A DNA stretch of 64,000 nt. Source: Rhizobiales bacterium Y(2018) (lineage in GTDB: Bacteria; Pseudomonadota; Alphaproteobacteria; Rhizobiales; Aestuariivirgaceae). Under the pieces are notes generated by a model. It had not been told where the DNA came from and searched no databases. It saw only the letters and a program-made list of their open reading frames with translations. Both the position numbers and the translations under genes were made by a program. Below are positions 53,879 through 61,024 of this stretch, piece by piece (position 1 is the first letter of the stretch; each line of letters opens with the position of its first letter). The DNA lies in assembly GCA_005502925.1 (NCBI GenBank), contig SCPD01000021.1, positions 48,592 through 112,591 on the forward strand. Direction: 5' to 3'.

Positions 53879-54100
53879 ATGTCCAAGAGCCCGGTTTACC
53901 AGATACACCAGAACCACAGCGTCTCCCCCGGCGCCCTCTTAGGCTCGCTTTACAACGGTATCCGCCGGTCGATCCTGCGCTTCACCGCCGTCAACGAGCT
54001 GGAAAATCTCAGCGACCAGCAGTTGCGCGATGTCGGCATCGACCGTCACCAGATCGAGCAGGTCGCCGCTCGCGAAATCGCCAAGCTTTACGCGAAATAG
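53879..54100 (+). CDS. DUF1127 small protein (second)
   Basis: A 73-residue protein. The DUF1127 part is RFTAVNELENLSDQQLRDVG with the following IDRHQIEQVAARE. The stretch before it (YNGIRRSILRF) is basic and amphipathic. ATG 53879 is chosen because aaagga is 8 bases before it; ATGs at 53852 and 53870 are in frame. It lies divergent from a GcvA-like regulator, as does the DUF1127 gene at 7198. Confidence 0.83.
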   Translation: MSKSPVYQIHQNHSVSPGALLGSLYNGIRRSILRFTAVNELENLSDQQLRDVGIDRHQIEQVAAREIAKLYAK

Positions 54101-54223
54101 ACCCGGAACGGATGTTCCCTGACGGCCGAACAGAACCGGTTAGTTGCGACAACAGGGTACGAACACGGGTTGTCTATTTTGACGTGGCCTCAAGAGGAGG
54201 TTGTATCTGGCCTCATGGCGGTT

Positions 54224-54730
54224 TCAGCCTTCCCACATCGTGACGGCCGGCCCGGAGATCCCGGCAATCGGGTCCTGGGCCGGCCTGGCCACCTTGCCGA
54301 TCCGCGCCCGGATCTGGGCCTTGTCGGCCTCGCCGGCGCGCTTGAGATCGCATGCGGGACCGGGCGGATAGGCGCCGATGACCAGAAGATCGGCGCTCGC
54401 TGAAAGCCGCTGGTGTCCGGTGCCCGCGGGCAGCAGCACCGCATCGCCCCTCGTGACCTTGACCTCCTGCCCTGACGCGCCGCCGAAGCGCACCAGCGCC
54501 GCGCCCGCCGCAATGCCCAGAACCTCATGGGCGTTCGAGTGATAATGCGGAAAGGCATAGATGCCATTGCGCCAGCCGTCGCCCCAGCCATGGCGCGCGA
54601 ACAACAGCTCGAAGGCGCGGGCAGCATCCGCCACATCGGCCCCGATCACGCCTTGATAGACGATCATCGGCCACCGCGGATGGTTCGGGATATCGCCGTC
54701 ATCGGCAAAATTGAGCGCGCTGATCTTCAC
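54224..54730 (-). CDS. Cupin-fold protein (YjlB-like)
   Basis: A 168-residue cupin. The first motif is FPHYHSNAHEVLGIAAG (His, His, Glu ligands) and the second is GDAVLLPAGTGHQRLSA (His). This gives a normal metal site of the YjlB type. It overlaps the 3' end of the LytM-like gene by four bases on the same strand. The role is unknown; many relatives are small-molecule isomerases or sensors. Confidence 0.82.
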   Translation of the reverse strand: MKISALNFADDGDIPNHPRWPMIVYQGVIGADVADAARAFELLFARHGWGDGWRNGIYAFPHYHSNAHEVLGIAAGAALVRFGGASGQEVKVTRGDAVLLPAGTGHQRLSASADLLVIGAYPPGPACDLKRAGEADKAQIRARIGKVARPAQDPIAGISGPAVTMWEG

Positions 54731-55200
54731 GGGTCCTCCGGTTCCTGCAGCTTGAGCCGCGCCAGATAGCGCAACGGATTGACCGGCTCGGCCCCTTTGC
54801 GGATCTCGAAATAGAGTTGCGGCCGCGCGGTGAAACCAGTCTTCCCGCTTCTCGCGATGACATCGCCGGTTCCCACCGGATCGCCCCGATTGACATAGAG
54901 CTCATCATTATGGCCGTAGACCGTCACCCACCCCCCGTCATGGCGGATGAGAACGAGATTGCCATAGGTTCTGAGCGACGCGCCGGCAAAGATGACCGTG
55001 CCCGCCAGACTGGCGCGCACCTCGGTTCCCTTTGGCGCCAATATGTCGATCCCGACGAAACGGGCCGGGCTCGGCCGCCCGTCATCCTCATCGACGACCT
55101 CTCCCGAGAGAGGCCAGGCGAAAGGCGGCAGGGTGTCCATTGCTGTCTCGGTCCGGAAGGCGAAAGCCATGAGACCCAGAACGACGAAGAGGCGCGCCAT
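54727..55200 (-). CDS. LytM/M23-fold protein with degenerate metal site
   Basis: A 157-residue secreted protein: signal segment at residues 1-20, then one M23 domain. The fold is clear (FVGIDILAPKGTEV, VTVYGHNDELYVNRGDPVGT, LYFEIRKGAEPVNPLRYL). However, the first zinc His is Phe (ARFVGID), and the HxH motif reads Q-L-Y (ARPQLYFEIR). It should lack peptidase activity and, like EnvC or NlpD, could activate a cell-wall amidase. It overlaps the cupin gene. Confidence 0.82.
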   Translation of the reverse strand: MARLFVVLGLMAFAFRTETAMDTLPPFAWPLSGEVVDEDDGRPSPARFVGIDILAPKGTEVRASLAGTVIFAGASLRTYGNLVLIRHDGGWVTVYGHNDELYVNRGDPVGTGDVIARSGKTGFTARPQLYFEIRKGAEPVNPLRYLARLKLQEPEDP

Positions 55201-55438
55201 TGCGATTCGAGACTATCAGACCCGCAGGGTGGCGTCGAATTACGGAAGTCTCATCTGAATAGGGGTCGCCGTCTCGGTCGCTTCTCGAGGCGGATCTGCC
55301 GGCCGGCCTCTCAGCAGAATGACGTGGCCGGCAAGCTGGCGGGTCGCCGGAAGATGGGCCGGCACGCGCTCCCGTGCGAGGTCCGGTCTCGATGAAACGG
55401 AGCTGGGGAAGCCGGCGAATCTGTTGTAAGACGGCGAC

Positions 55439-55822
55439 ATGATCGATCATGTGACTTTCGCCGTCAGCGACATTACAAAGAGCAAGAGTTTCTACGAGAA
55501 GGCCTTCGCGCCTTTGGGCTACCACATCGCCTTCGGTGACGAAGGCCGCTTCTGGGCCTTCGATATCGGCGACGGGCTGTTCGAGATCATGCAGGCGGAG
55601 AACGAAGGCCCCCTGACCCGCGTCCATGTCGCCTTCCGGGTGAAGAGCAAGGCCCTGGTCCGGGAATTCTACGAAGCCGCCTTGGCCGCCGGCGCCCAGG
55701 ACAATGGCGCGCCTGGCCCCAGGCCCCAATACACCCCCGATTATTACGCCTGCTTCGTCCTCGATCCCGACGGTTACAATATCGAGGCGATGATCGACCA
55801 GGCAGATGCCGGCCAGCCCTGA
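55439..55822 (+). CDS. VOC-family protein
   Basis: A 127-residue single VOC domain. It starts MIDHVTFAVSDITKSKSFYE and ends with YYACFVLDPDGYNIEAM, which carries the metal-site Glu. Relatives are glyoxalase-like lyases and resistance proteins. ATG 55439 lacks a strong ribosome site. It diverges from the LytM-like gene across 238 bases, in which I see no other gene. Its function is not defined. Confidence 0.8.
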   Translation: MIDHVTFAVSDITKSKSFYEKAFAPLGYHIAFGDEGRFWAFDIGDGLFEIMQAENEGPLTRVHVAFRVKSKALVREFYEAALAAGAQDNGAPGPRPQYTPDYYACFVLDPDGYNIEAMIDQADAGQP

Positions 55823-55942
55823 TTAAAAACCTAAGCTCATCCACAGCTTAGGCCAGTATTTGGCTGGACACCCGGGAATCGCTTTGCTAGACAGCAGCCC
55901 GCGAGACGGTCTTTTGGCCCCTCCGGTACTTCCTTGATGGTC

Positions 55943-56018
<76 letters not shown>

Positions 56019-56187
56019 AGGAAATCAGAGAGTTATGGGGCATCCCTTTTAATCCCAAGTAATAGGCGTGCCGCGAGCGGCGGGCTGGTCATGAACGGCC
56101 TCGCCGTCCTGTTCCGGCCGTCATCGCCCGGCCGGCGCCTGTGGAGCCGGATCGGAGCAAGACGCAACTCTTAACAACCGTCCCCGA

Positions 56188-56205
56188 CCGTCATCTGATC
56201 GTCAT
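56188..56205 (+). promoter_or_regulatory. Possible PHO box upstream of a phytase-like esterase
   Basis: CCGTCAT (56188-56194) and TCGTCAT (56199-56205) are direct repeats 11 bases apart, as in PhoB sites (CTGTCAT-N4-CTGTCAT). A weaker CCGTCCC precedes them at 56178-56184. The site is 61 bases before ATG 56267. Control by phosphate starvation would suit the phytase-like product. Confidence 0.5.
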
Positions 56206-56266
56206 TCAGGCCGCCTTTAAGTTTCCCTCGAACGATTCCAACGGCACATCACGCGAGGGGACCACC

Positions 56267-58480
56267 ATGCTTCGACCGATCATCAAAACCACGCTGGCGG
56301 CGGCCTTGCTGACCGGCACGGCGCTCACCGCCAATGCCGCCGAGGTCTTCAACCGCATCGCCACCTTCCACGTCGTCGACAACCTGCCGGCCGGCGCCGA
56401 TCCGGCCAAGTCGACGGTCGCCGAAATCATCACCGCGACGCCCGACGGCAAGACCCTCGTCTATACTGACAGCCCCGGCGAGCGCATCGGCCTCATCGAC
56501 ATCACCGATCCCAAGGCGCCGAAGCCCGCCGGCACAGTCGCGCTCGGCGGCGAGCCGACCTCCAATGTCGTCCTCGGCAACTATGCGCTGGTCGGCGTCG
56601 TCACCTCGAAATCCAAGGCCGAACCCTCGGGCCATCTCGCCATCGTCGATCTCGCCAAGAAGGAAGTCGCTGCGACCTGCGACGTCGGCGGCCAGCCCGA
56701 CTCGCTCGCCAAGAGCGCCGACGGCAAGTTCCTCGCCATCGCCATCGAGAATGAGCGCGACGAGGAAGTGAATGAGGGCAAGATCCCGCAGCTTCCGGGT
56801 GGCACGCTCGTGAGCTTCGCCGTCAAGGAAGATGGCTCGGTCGACTGCGCGACGAAGAAAGTCATCGACGTGTCGGGCCTCGCCAAGATCGCAGCCGATG
56901 ATCCCGAGCCCGAATTCGTCGACATCAACGGCAAGAACGAAGTGGTGCTGAGCCTCCAGGAGAACAACCACCTCGTCATCGCCGATCTCGCCACCGGCAA
57001 GGTCACGGCTAATTTCACTGCCGGCACCGTCGATCTCAAGAACATCGACACCGAGAAGGACGGCATCATTTCGCTCGACGGCAAGAAGGACGCCGTGCCG
57101 CGCGAGCCCGATGCGGTACATTGGATCGACGATGAGCGTTTCGTCACCGCCAATGAAGGCGATCTCGACGGCGGCAGCCGCGGCTTCACCATCTTCAAGA
57201 AGGACGGGACTGTCGATTTCGAAAGCGGCGCTTCCTTCGAGCATCAGCTGGTACGCCTCGGCCACTATCCTGAGAAGCGCAACAAGAAGGGCATCGAGGT
57301 CGAAGGCGCCGAGGTCGCGACCTTCGGCACCGACAGGCTGATCTTCGTCGGCTCCGAGCGTGGCTCCGTCGTCGGCGTCTACAAGGATGAAGGCGCCGGC
57401 AAGGCCCCGACCTACCTCCAGGCGATGCCGGGCGGTATCGGTCCCGAGGGCCTGCTCGCCGTGCCCGACCGCAAGCTTTTCGTCACCGCGTCCGAAACGG
57501 ACCTGCGCGAGGACGGGCTGATCGGCTCTGTCGTGACCATCTATGAGCGCAGTGAAGGCGAAGCCAGTTATCCGACGCTCGTCTCCGCCGATGACGCCAA
57601 TGGCCTGCCGCTGCCCTGGGCGGCGATCTCAGGCACCATTGCCGACGCCAAGGCGCCGGGCAAGCTTTACGCCGTCACCGACAGCGCCTTCAAGCAGGGT
57701 CGCATCCTCACCATCGACGCGACGCAGAAGCCGGCGCTGATCACCGGCGCCCTCACCGTCACCAAAGGCGGCGAGCCGGCCAAGCTGCTCGATCTCGAAG
57801 GCATCGCTCTGTCGTCCGATGGCGGCTTCTGGCTCGCTTCCGAAGGCAATCCGGAGCGCGAGAAGGACAAGACGCAGTCGATGCTGGTCAAAACCGACGC
57901 CAAGGGCGCCATCCTGGAAGAGATCGCCATCCCCGAGGCGCTCGCCCAACAGGCCAGCCGCTTCGGCTTCGAGGGCGTGGCCGTCACCGGCTCGGGCGCC
58001 GACGAGACCATCTGGCTCGCGGTGCAGCGCGAATGGAAGGACGATCCCAAGGGATTGACCAAGCTCCTCGCCTACAAGCCGTCGGATAAAAGCTGGGGCG
58101 CCGTCCACTATCCGCTCGACAAGGCGGAAAAGGGCTGGGTCGGTCTCTCCGAGATCACCGCGGTGCCGGGCGGCCTCGTGCTCATCGAGCGTGACAACCA
58201 GGTCGGCCGAGACGCCAAGATCAAGAAGCTCACCTTCGTATCGCTCGACGGCGTCACCCCTGCCCCGCTGGGCGGCGCTCTGCCGGTACTCGCCAAGAAG
58301 GACCTGCGCGACCTCCTGCCCGATCTCGAGGCGCCCAAGGGCTACGTGCTCGACAAGGTGGAGAGCTTCGCCGTCGATGCGGCGGGCGACGCCTATTTCA
58401 TCACCGACAATGACGGCGTCGACGACCATTCCGGCGAGACGCGGTTCATCGGCCTCGGCAAACTGAACCTGCCGATGTGA
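56267..58480 (+). CDS. Secreted phytase-like esterase (esterase-like activity of phytase family)
   Basis: A 737-residue exported protein. ATG 56267 follows gagggg and opens a signal peptide (residues 1-23, ending ANAA); an upstream in-frame ATG at 56141 would hide it. The N-terminal half is a beta-propeller (LVYTDSPGERIGLIDITDPK). The C-terminal part from about residue 440 is the PF13449-type esterase-like domain (GLPLPWAAISGTIADAKAPG, then FWLASEGNPE). A direct-repeat PHO box candidate precedes it. Phosphate scavenging outside the cytoplasm is inferred from the family and this site. Confidence 0.85.
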   Translation: MLRPIIKTTLAAALLTGTALTANAAEVFNRIATFHVVDNLPAGADPAKSTVAEIITATPDGKTLVYTDSPGERIGLIDITDPKAPKPAGTVALGGEPTSNVVLGNYALVGVVTSKSKAEPSGHLAIVDLAKKEVAATCDVGGQPDSLAKSADGKFLAIAIENERDEEVNEGKIPQLPGGTLVSFAVKEDGSVDCATKKVIDVSGLAKIAADDPEPEFVDINGKNEVVLSLQENNHLVIADLATGKVTANFTAGTVDLKNIDTEKDGIISLDGKKDAVPREPDAVHWIDDERFVTANEGDLDGGSRGFTIFKKDGTVDFESGASFEHQLVRLGHYPEKRNKKGIEVEGAEVATFGTDRLIFVGSERGSVVGVYKDEGAGKAPTYLQAMPGGIGPEGLLAVPDRKLFVTASETDLREDGLIGSVVTIYERSEGEASYPTLVSADDANGLPLPWAAISGTIADAKAPGKLYAVTDSAFKQGRILTIDATQKPALITGALTVTKGGEPAKLLDLEGIALSSDGGFWLASEGNPEREKDKTQSMLVKTDAKGAILEEIAIPEALAQQASRFGFEGVAVTGSGADETIWLAVQREWKDDPKGLTKLLAYKPSDKSWGAVHYPLDKAEKGWVGLSEITAVPGGLVLIERDNQVGRDAKIKKLTFVSLDGVTPAPLGGALPVLAKKDLRDLLPDLEAPKGYVLDKVESFAVDAAGDAYFITDNDGVDDHSGETRFIGLGKLNLPM

Positions 58481-58508
58481 GATTGTCGAACTTCGCTATG
58501 AAATGAAG

Positions 58509-58540
58509 GCGGCCGCACCCTCAAGGTGCGGCCGCTTTGT
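58509..58540. terminator. Terminator between convergent esterase and leuA genes
   Basis: GCGGCCGCACC (58509-58519) and GGTGCGGCCGC (58525-58535) make an 11-base stem followed by TTTGTTA. It lies between the esterase stop (58480) and the leuA stop (58568). Confidence 0.75.
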
Positions 58541-58567
58541 TATCTGACGCGGAGCTTTGCTTGGCGC

Positions 58568-60139
58568 TCACGGTCCCCGGCGCGCATCGCGCTGGAGGTC
58601 GACGCCTTCGAGCTGGCCCTTGGCCTGCTTGATCTTGAGCTTGTTGAGCGCCGACACATAGGCCTTCGCCGACGCGACCAGCGTGTCGGGATCGGCACCC
58701 TTGGCGGTCACCTGCTTGCCCGTCGCCTCGTCCTCGAGCCGGATCGACACCTCGGCCTGCGCGTCGGTGCCTTCGGTCACCGCATGCACCTGATAGAGAG
58801 CGAGCTTCACCTCATGCGGCACCAGCGCCTTTATGGCGTTGAAGATCGCATCGACCGGGCCGTTGCCGGTCGCCTGCTTGGTCACGTGATGCCCGTCGAT
58901 ATCGAGGGTCAACGTAGCCGTCTGCGGTCCCATCGTGCCGGCGATCACCGTCAGCGACAGAACCTTGATGCGCTCATGCTGCTGCGCGATCTCGTCATCG
59001 ACCAGCGCCTCGATATCCTCGTCATAGACATGCTTCTTGCGGTCGGCCAGCGCCTTGAAGCGCGCAAAGGCGTCCTCGAGCTGGTTCTCGCCCAGTTCGT
59101 AGCCGAGCTCCTTGAGCTTCTCCTTGAAGGCATGGCGGCCGGAATGCTTGCCCATCACCAAAGAGGTCTTGGTCACCCCGACCGATGCCGGTGTCATGAT
59201 CTCATAGGTCTGGGTGTTCTTGAGCATGCCGTCCTGATGGATGCCCGATTCATGCGCGAAAGCATTCCGTCCGACGATCGCCTTGTTGTACTGCACCGGG
59301 AAGGACGTCACCGCCGCGACGAGCTTCGACACGCGGTTGAGCATCGCGCTTTCGATATTGGTGCGGTAGGGCAATACATCGCCCCGCGTCTTGATCGCCA
59401 TCACCACTTCTTCGAGCGCCGCATTGCCGGCGCGTTCGCCGATGCCGTTGATGGTGCATTCGATCTGGCGCGCCCCGCCATGGAGACCAGCCAGCGAATT
59501 GGCGACCGCGAGGCCGAGATCATTGTGGCAATGCACCGAGAACACCGCCTTGCCGGCATTGGGCACGCGCGCGCGGATGTCCTCGAACATCTTCTGATAT
59601 TCGTCCGGCGTCGCATAGCCGACCGTGTCCGGCAGGTTGATCGTGGTGGCGCCGGCCTTGATGGCGGTCTCGACACAGCGGCAGAGATAGTCGATGGGCG
59701 TGCGCGTCGCGTCCATCGCCGACCATTCGACATTGTCGACGAGATTGCGGGCGCGCGCGACGGTGGCCGAGATGATGTCGAGCACCTCTTCCTGCGTCTT
59801 CTTCATCTGATGCGCCAGATGGATCGGCGAGGTCGACACGAAAGTATGGATGCGCGGGCGACGCGCATGTTTCACCGCCTCGCCGCAGCGGTCGATATCC
59901 TTGTTGATGGCGCGCGCGAGACCCGCGATCACCGAATTCTGGGTGCGCTTGGCGATGGCCGTGACCGCCTCGAAGTCGCCTTCCGAGGCGATCGGGAAGC
60001 CTGCCTCGATGATATCCACCCCCATCGCGTCGAGGAGCTCGGCGACCTCCAGCTTCTCGTCATGGGTCATGGTGGCGCCAGGCGATTGCTCGCCGTCGCG
60101 CAAGGTGGTGTCGAAAATCACGACTTGGTCGGAACTCAT
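58568..60139 (-). CDS. leuA: 2-isopropylmalate synthase LeuA
   Basis: A 523-residue enzyme for the first step of leucine synthesis (acetyl-CoA plus 2-oxoisovalerate). Catalytic and metal parts are [16 protein letters not shown] near the start, [14 protein letters not shown] with metal His residues, and [10 protein letters not shown]. The C-terminal 130 residues form the leucine-binding regulatory domain ([20 protein letters not shown]). A Leu-rich leader ORF lies 107 bases upstream on the same strand (60247-60369), which suggests attenuation in addition to allosteric control. Confidence 0.95.
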   Translation of the reverse strand: MSSDQVVIFDTTLRDGEQSPGATMTHDEKLEVAELLDAMGVDIIEAGFPIASEGDFEAVTAIAKRTQNSVIAGLARAINKDIDRCGEAVKHARRPRIHTFVSTSPIHLAHQMKKTQEEVLDIISATVARARNLVDNVEWSAMDATRTPIDYLCRCVETAIKAGATTINLPDTVGYATPDEYQKMFEDIRARVPNAGKAVFSVHCHNDLGLAVANSLAGLHGGARQIECTINGIGERAGNAALEEVVMAIKTRGDVLPYRTNIESAMLNRVSKLVAAVTSFPVQYNKAIVGRNAFAHESGIHQDGMLKNTQTYEIMTPASVGVTKTSLVMGKHSGRHAFKEKLKELGYELGENQLEDAFARFKALADRKKHVYDEDIEALVDDEIAQQHERIKVLSLTVIAGTMGPQTATLTLDIDGHHVTKQATGNGPVDAIFNAIKALVPHEVKLALYQVHAVTEGTDAQAEVSIRLEDEATGKQVTAKGADPDTLVASAKAYVSALNKLKIKQAKGQLEGVDLQRDARRGP

Positions 60140-60163
60140 CGGTATTGTCCTGTCATGGCGCCG

Positions 60164-60252
60164 GATAATATCCGGCTTGCGGTCTTAAGATCTGGTTTGG
60201 AAGCTGACATCCCCTGAAGACCCGCCCGTGAGAGGGCTGCCGATGTTCAGGG
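60164..60252 (-). promoter_or_regulatory. Candidate attenuator hairpins between the leader ORF and leuA
   Basis: On the minus strand, CCCCTGAA (60252-60245) can pair with TTCAGGGG (near 60218-60211) around an inner GCCC/GGGC hairpin. A second hairpin, GCCGGAT-ATT-ATCCGGC, follows just upstream of the leuA ribosome site. There is no T tract, so the switch may act by ribosome-site or Rho control instead of an intrinsic terminator. Confidence 0.5.
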
Positions 60253-60369
60253 GCATCTAAGAAGCAGGCCAAGACCGGCCAATCCGGCGCAAAGGCAGCC
60301 GGTCGGGGCAAGGGTCTGGGTCGATGCATAAGCCATGTCGGGGCTGTTGATAGCGCAAGGCCAAGCCAT
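60247..60369 (-). CDS. leuA leader peptide (putative attenuator)
   Basis: A 40-codon ORF with a perfect AGGAGG site (60376-60381) six bases before ATG 60369. It codes MAWPCAINSPDMAYASTQTL then ends with a Leu-rich stretch (GLAGLGLLLRCP). Seven of 40 codons are Leu, six of them in the last 15, and CTT, uncommon in this GC-rich sequence, is used five times. A stem CCCCTGAA (overlapping the end of the ORF) with TTCAGGGG follows. A second hairpin GCCGGAT/ATCCGGC stands before the leuA start. Such a layout fits ribosome-mediated attenuation. Confidence 0.78.
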   Translation of the reverse strand: MAWPCAINSPDMAYASTQTLAPTGCLCAGLAGLGLLLRCP

Positions 60370-60430
60370 CCGCAACCTCCTACATGGCCGGATTTGGGAA
60401 TAGCCTCCCGCCGCCCGGCGTAACGCTAAA

Positions 60431-60474
60431 GCGTGATCAGGAAAAGTGGATACCGGTTTTCCGTCCGATCACGC
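60431..60474. repeat. Dispersed palindrome, GCGTGATC variant
   Basis: GCGTGATC (60431-60438) and GATCACGC (60467-60474) enclose GAAAAGTGG and CCGGTTTTC. The core is shared with the GCATCGGA-type copies at 14013 and 27783, but the outer arms differ and still pair. Confidence 0.8.
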
Positions 60475-60526
60475 GCCAAATAAGACTTCGAGAGCAGGCC
60501 CGGATTGGCCGGGCAAGGAGGATCCT

Positions 60527-60763
60527 ATGAAAAAAGCCCTGATTTTCGCGTCTTTCCTGGTTCTGGCGACGCCGGCCCTGGCCAGCCAGTGCCCGACCCT
60601 GATGAACAAGATCGACGAGGCCATGAAGACCACCCAGCTCGACGACACCAAGAAGGCTGAGGTCATGGCTCTCTACACCAAAGGCAAGGCCGCCCATGAT
60701 GCGGGCGACCACGCGGCCTCCGAAGCCGACCTCAACGCCGCGTTGAAGCTGCTCGGGCAGTAA
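60527..60763 (+). CDS. Small secreted helical protein, unknown function
   Basis: A 78-residue protein with a signal peptide (residues 1-20, MKKALIFASFLVLATPALAS). The mature helix-turn-helix part is SQCPTLMNKIDEAMKTTQLD and AHDAGDHAASEADLNAALKL, resembling short periplasmic repeats of the TPR type. ATG 60527 follows aaggagg. An upstream in-frame ATG at 60446 would bury the signal. No family name recognised. Confidence 0.75.
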   Translation: MKKALIFASFLVLATPALASQCPTLMNKIDEAMKTTQLDDTKKAEVMALYTKGKAAHDAGDHAASEADLNAALKLLGQ

Positions 60764-60777
60764 CGCCAGCGATAATT

Positions 60778-60945
60778 CCCCCTTCTCCCGCTCGCGGGAG
60801 AAGGTGGCCGAAGGCCGGATGAGGGTGGCTCGTCGAAGCGACGGTCCCTTGCAAATTGGTCTCGGCCAACCGGATAAGCTGCCGCAAGACCGACCAACAC
60901 CCTCATCCGCCCTTCGGGCACCTTCTCCCGCAGGCGGGAGAAGGG
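60778..60945. repeat. Inverted pair of a dispersed repeat, upstream of the permease-kinase gene
   Basis: One copy (60778-60827: CCCCTTCTCCCGCTCGCGGG, then AGAAGGTGGCCGAAGG and GGATGAGGGTG) faces an inverted copy at 60898-60945. About 70 unique bases lie between. The same repeat recurs three times after 63700. Confidence 0.85.
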
Positions 60946-61024
60946 AAGCTCCTGGCCCCTAACCTTCCAATGAACTAAACTTCCCCCGACCTGTCCGCGA
61001 GAGACGGGACGTCGGGGGAGAAAC

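Noticed and set aside
55201..55438. A small gene in the gap between the LytM-like and VOC genes
   Set aside because: Frames here lack ribosome sites and continue as shadows of neighbouring genes.
58526..60217. A 563-codon plus-strand frame across leuA
   Set aside because: It lies opposite an intact leuA with all family motifs, and starts inside the terminator region.
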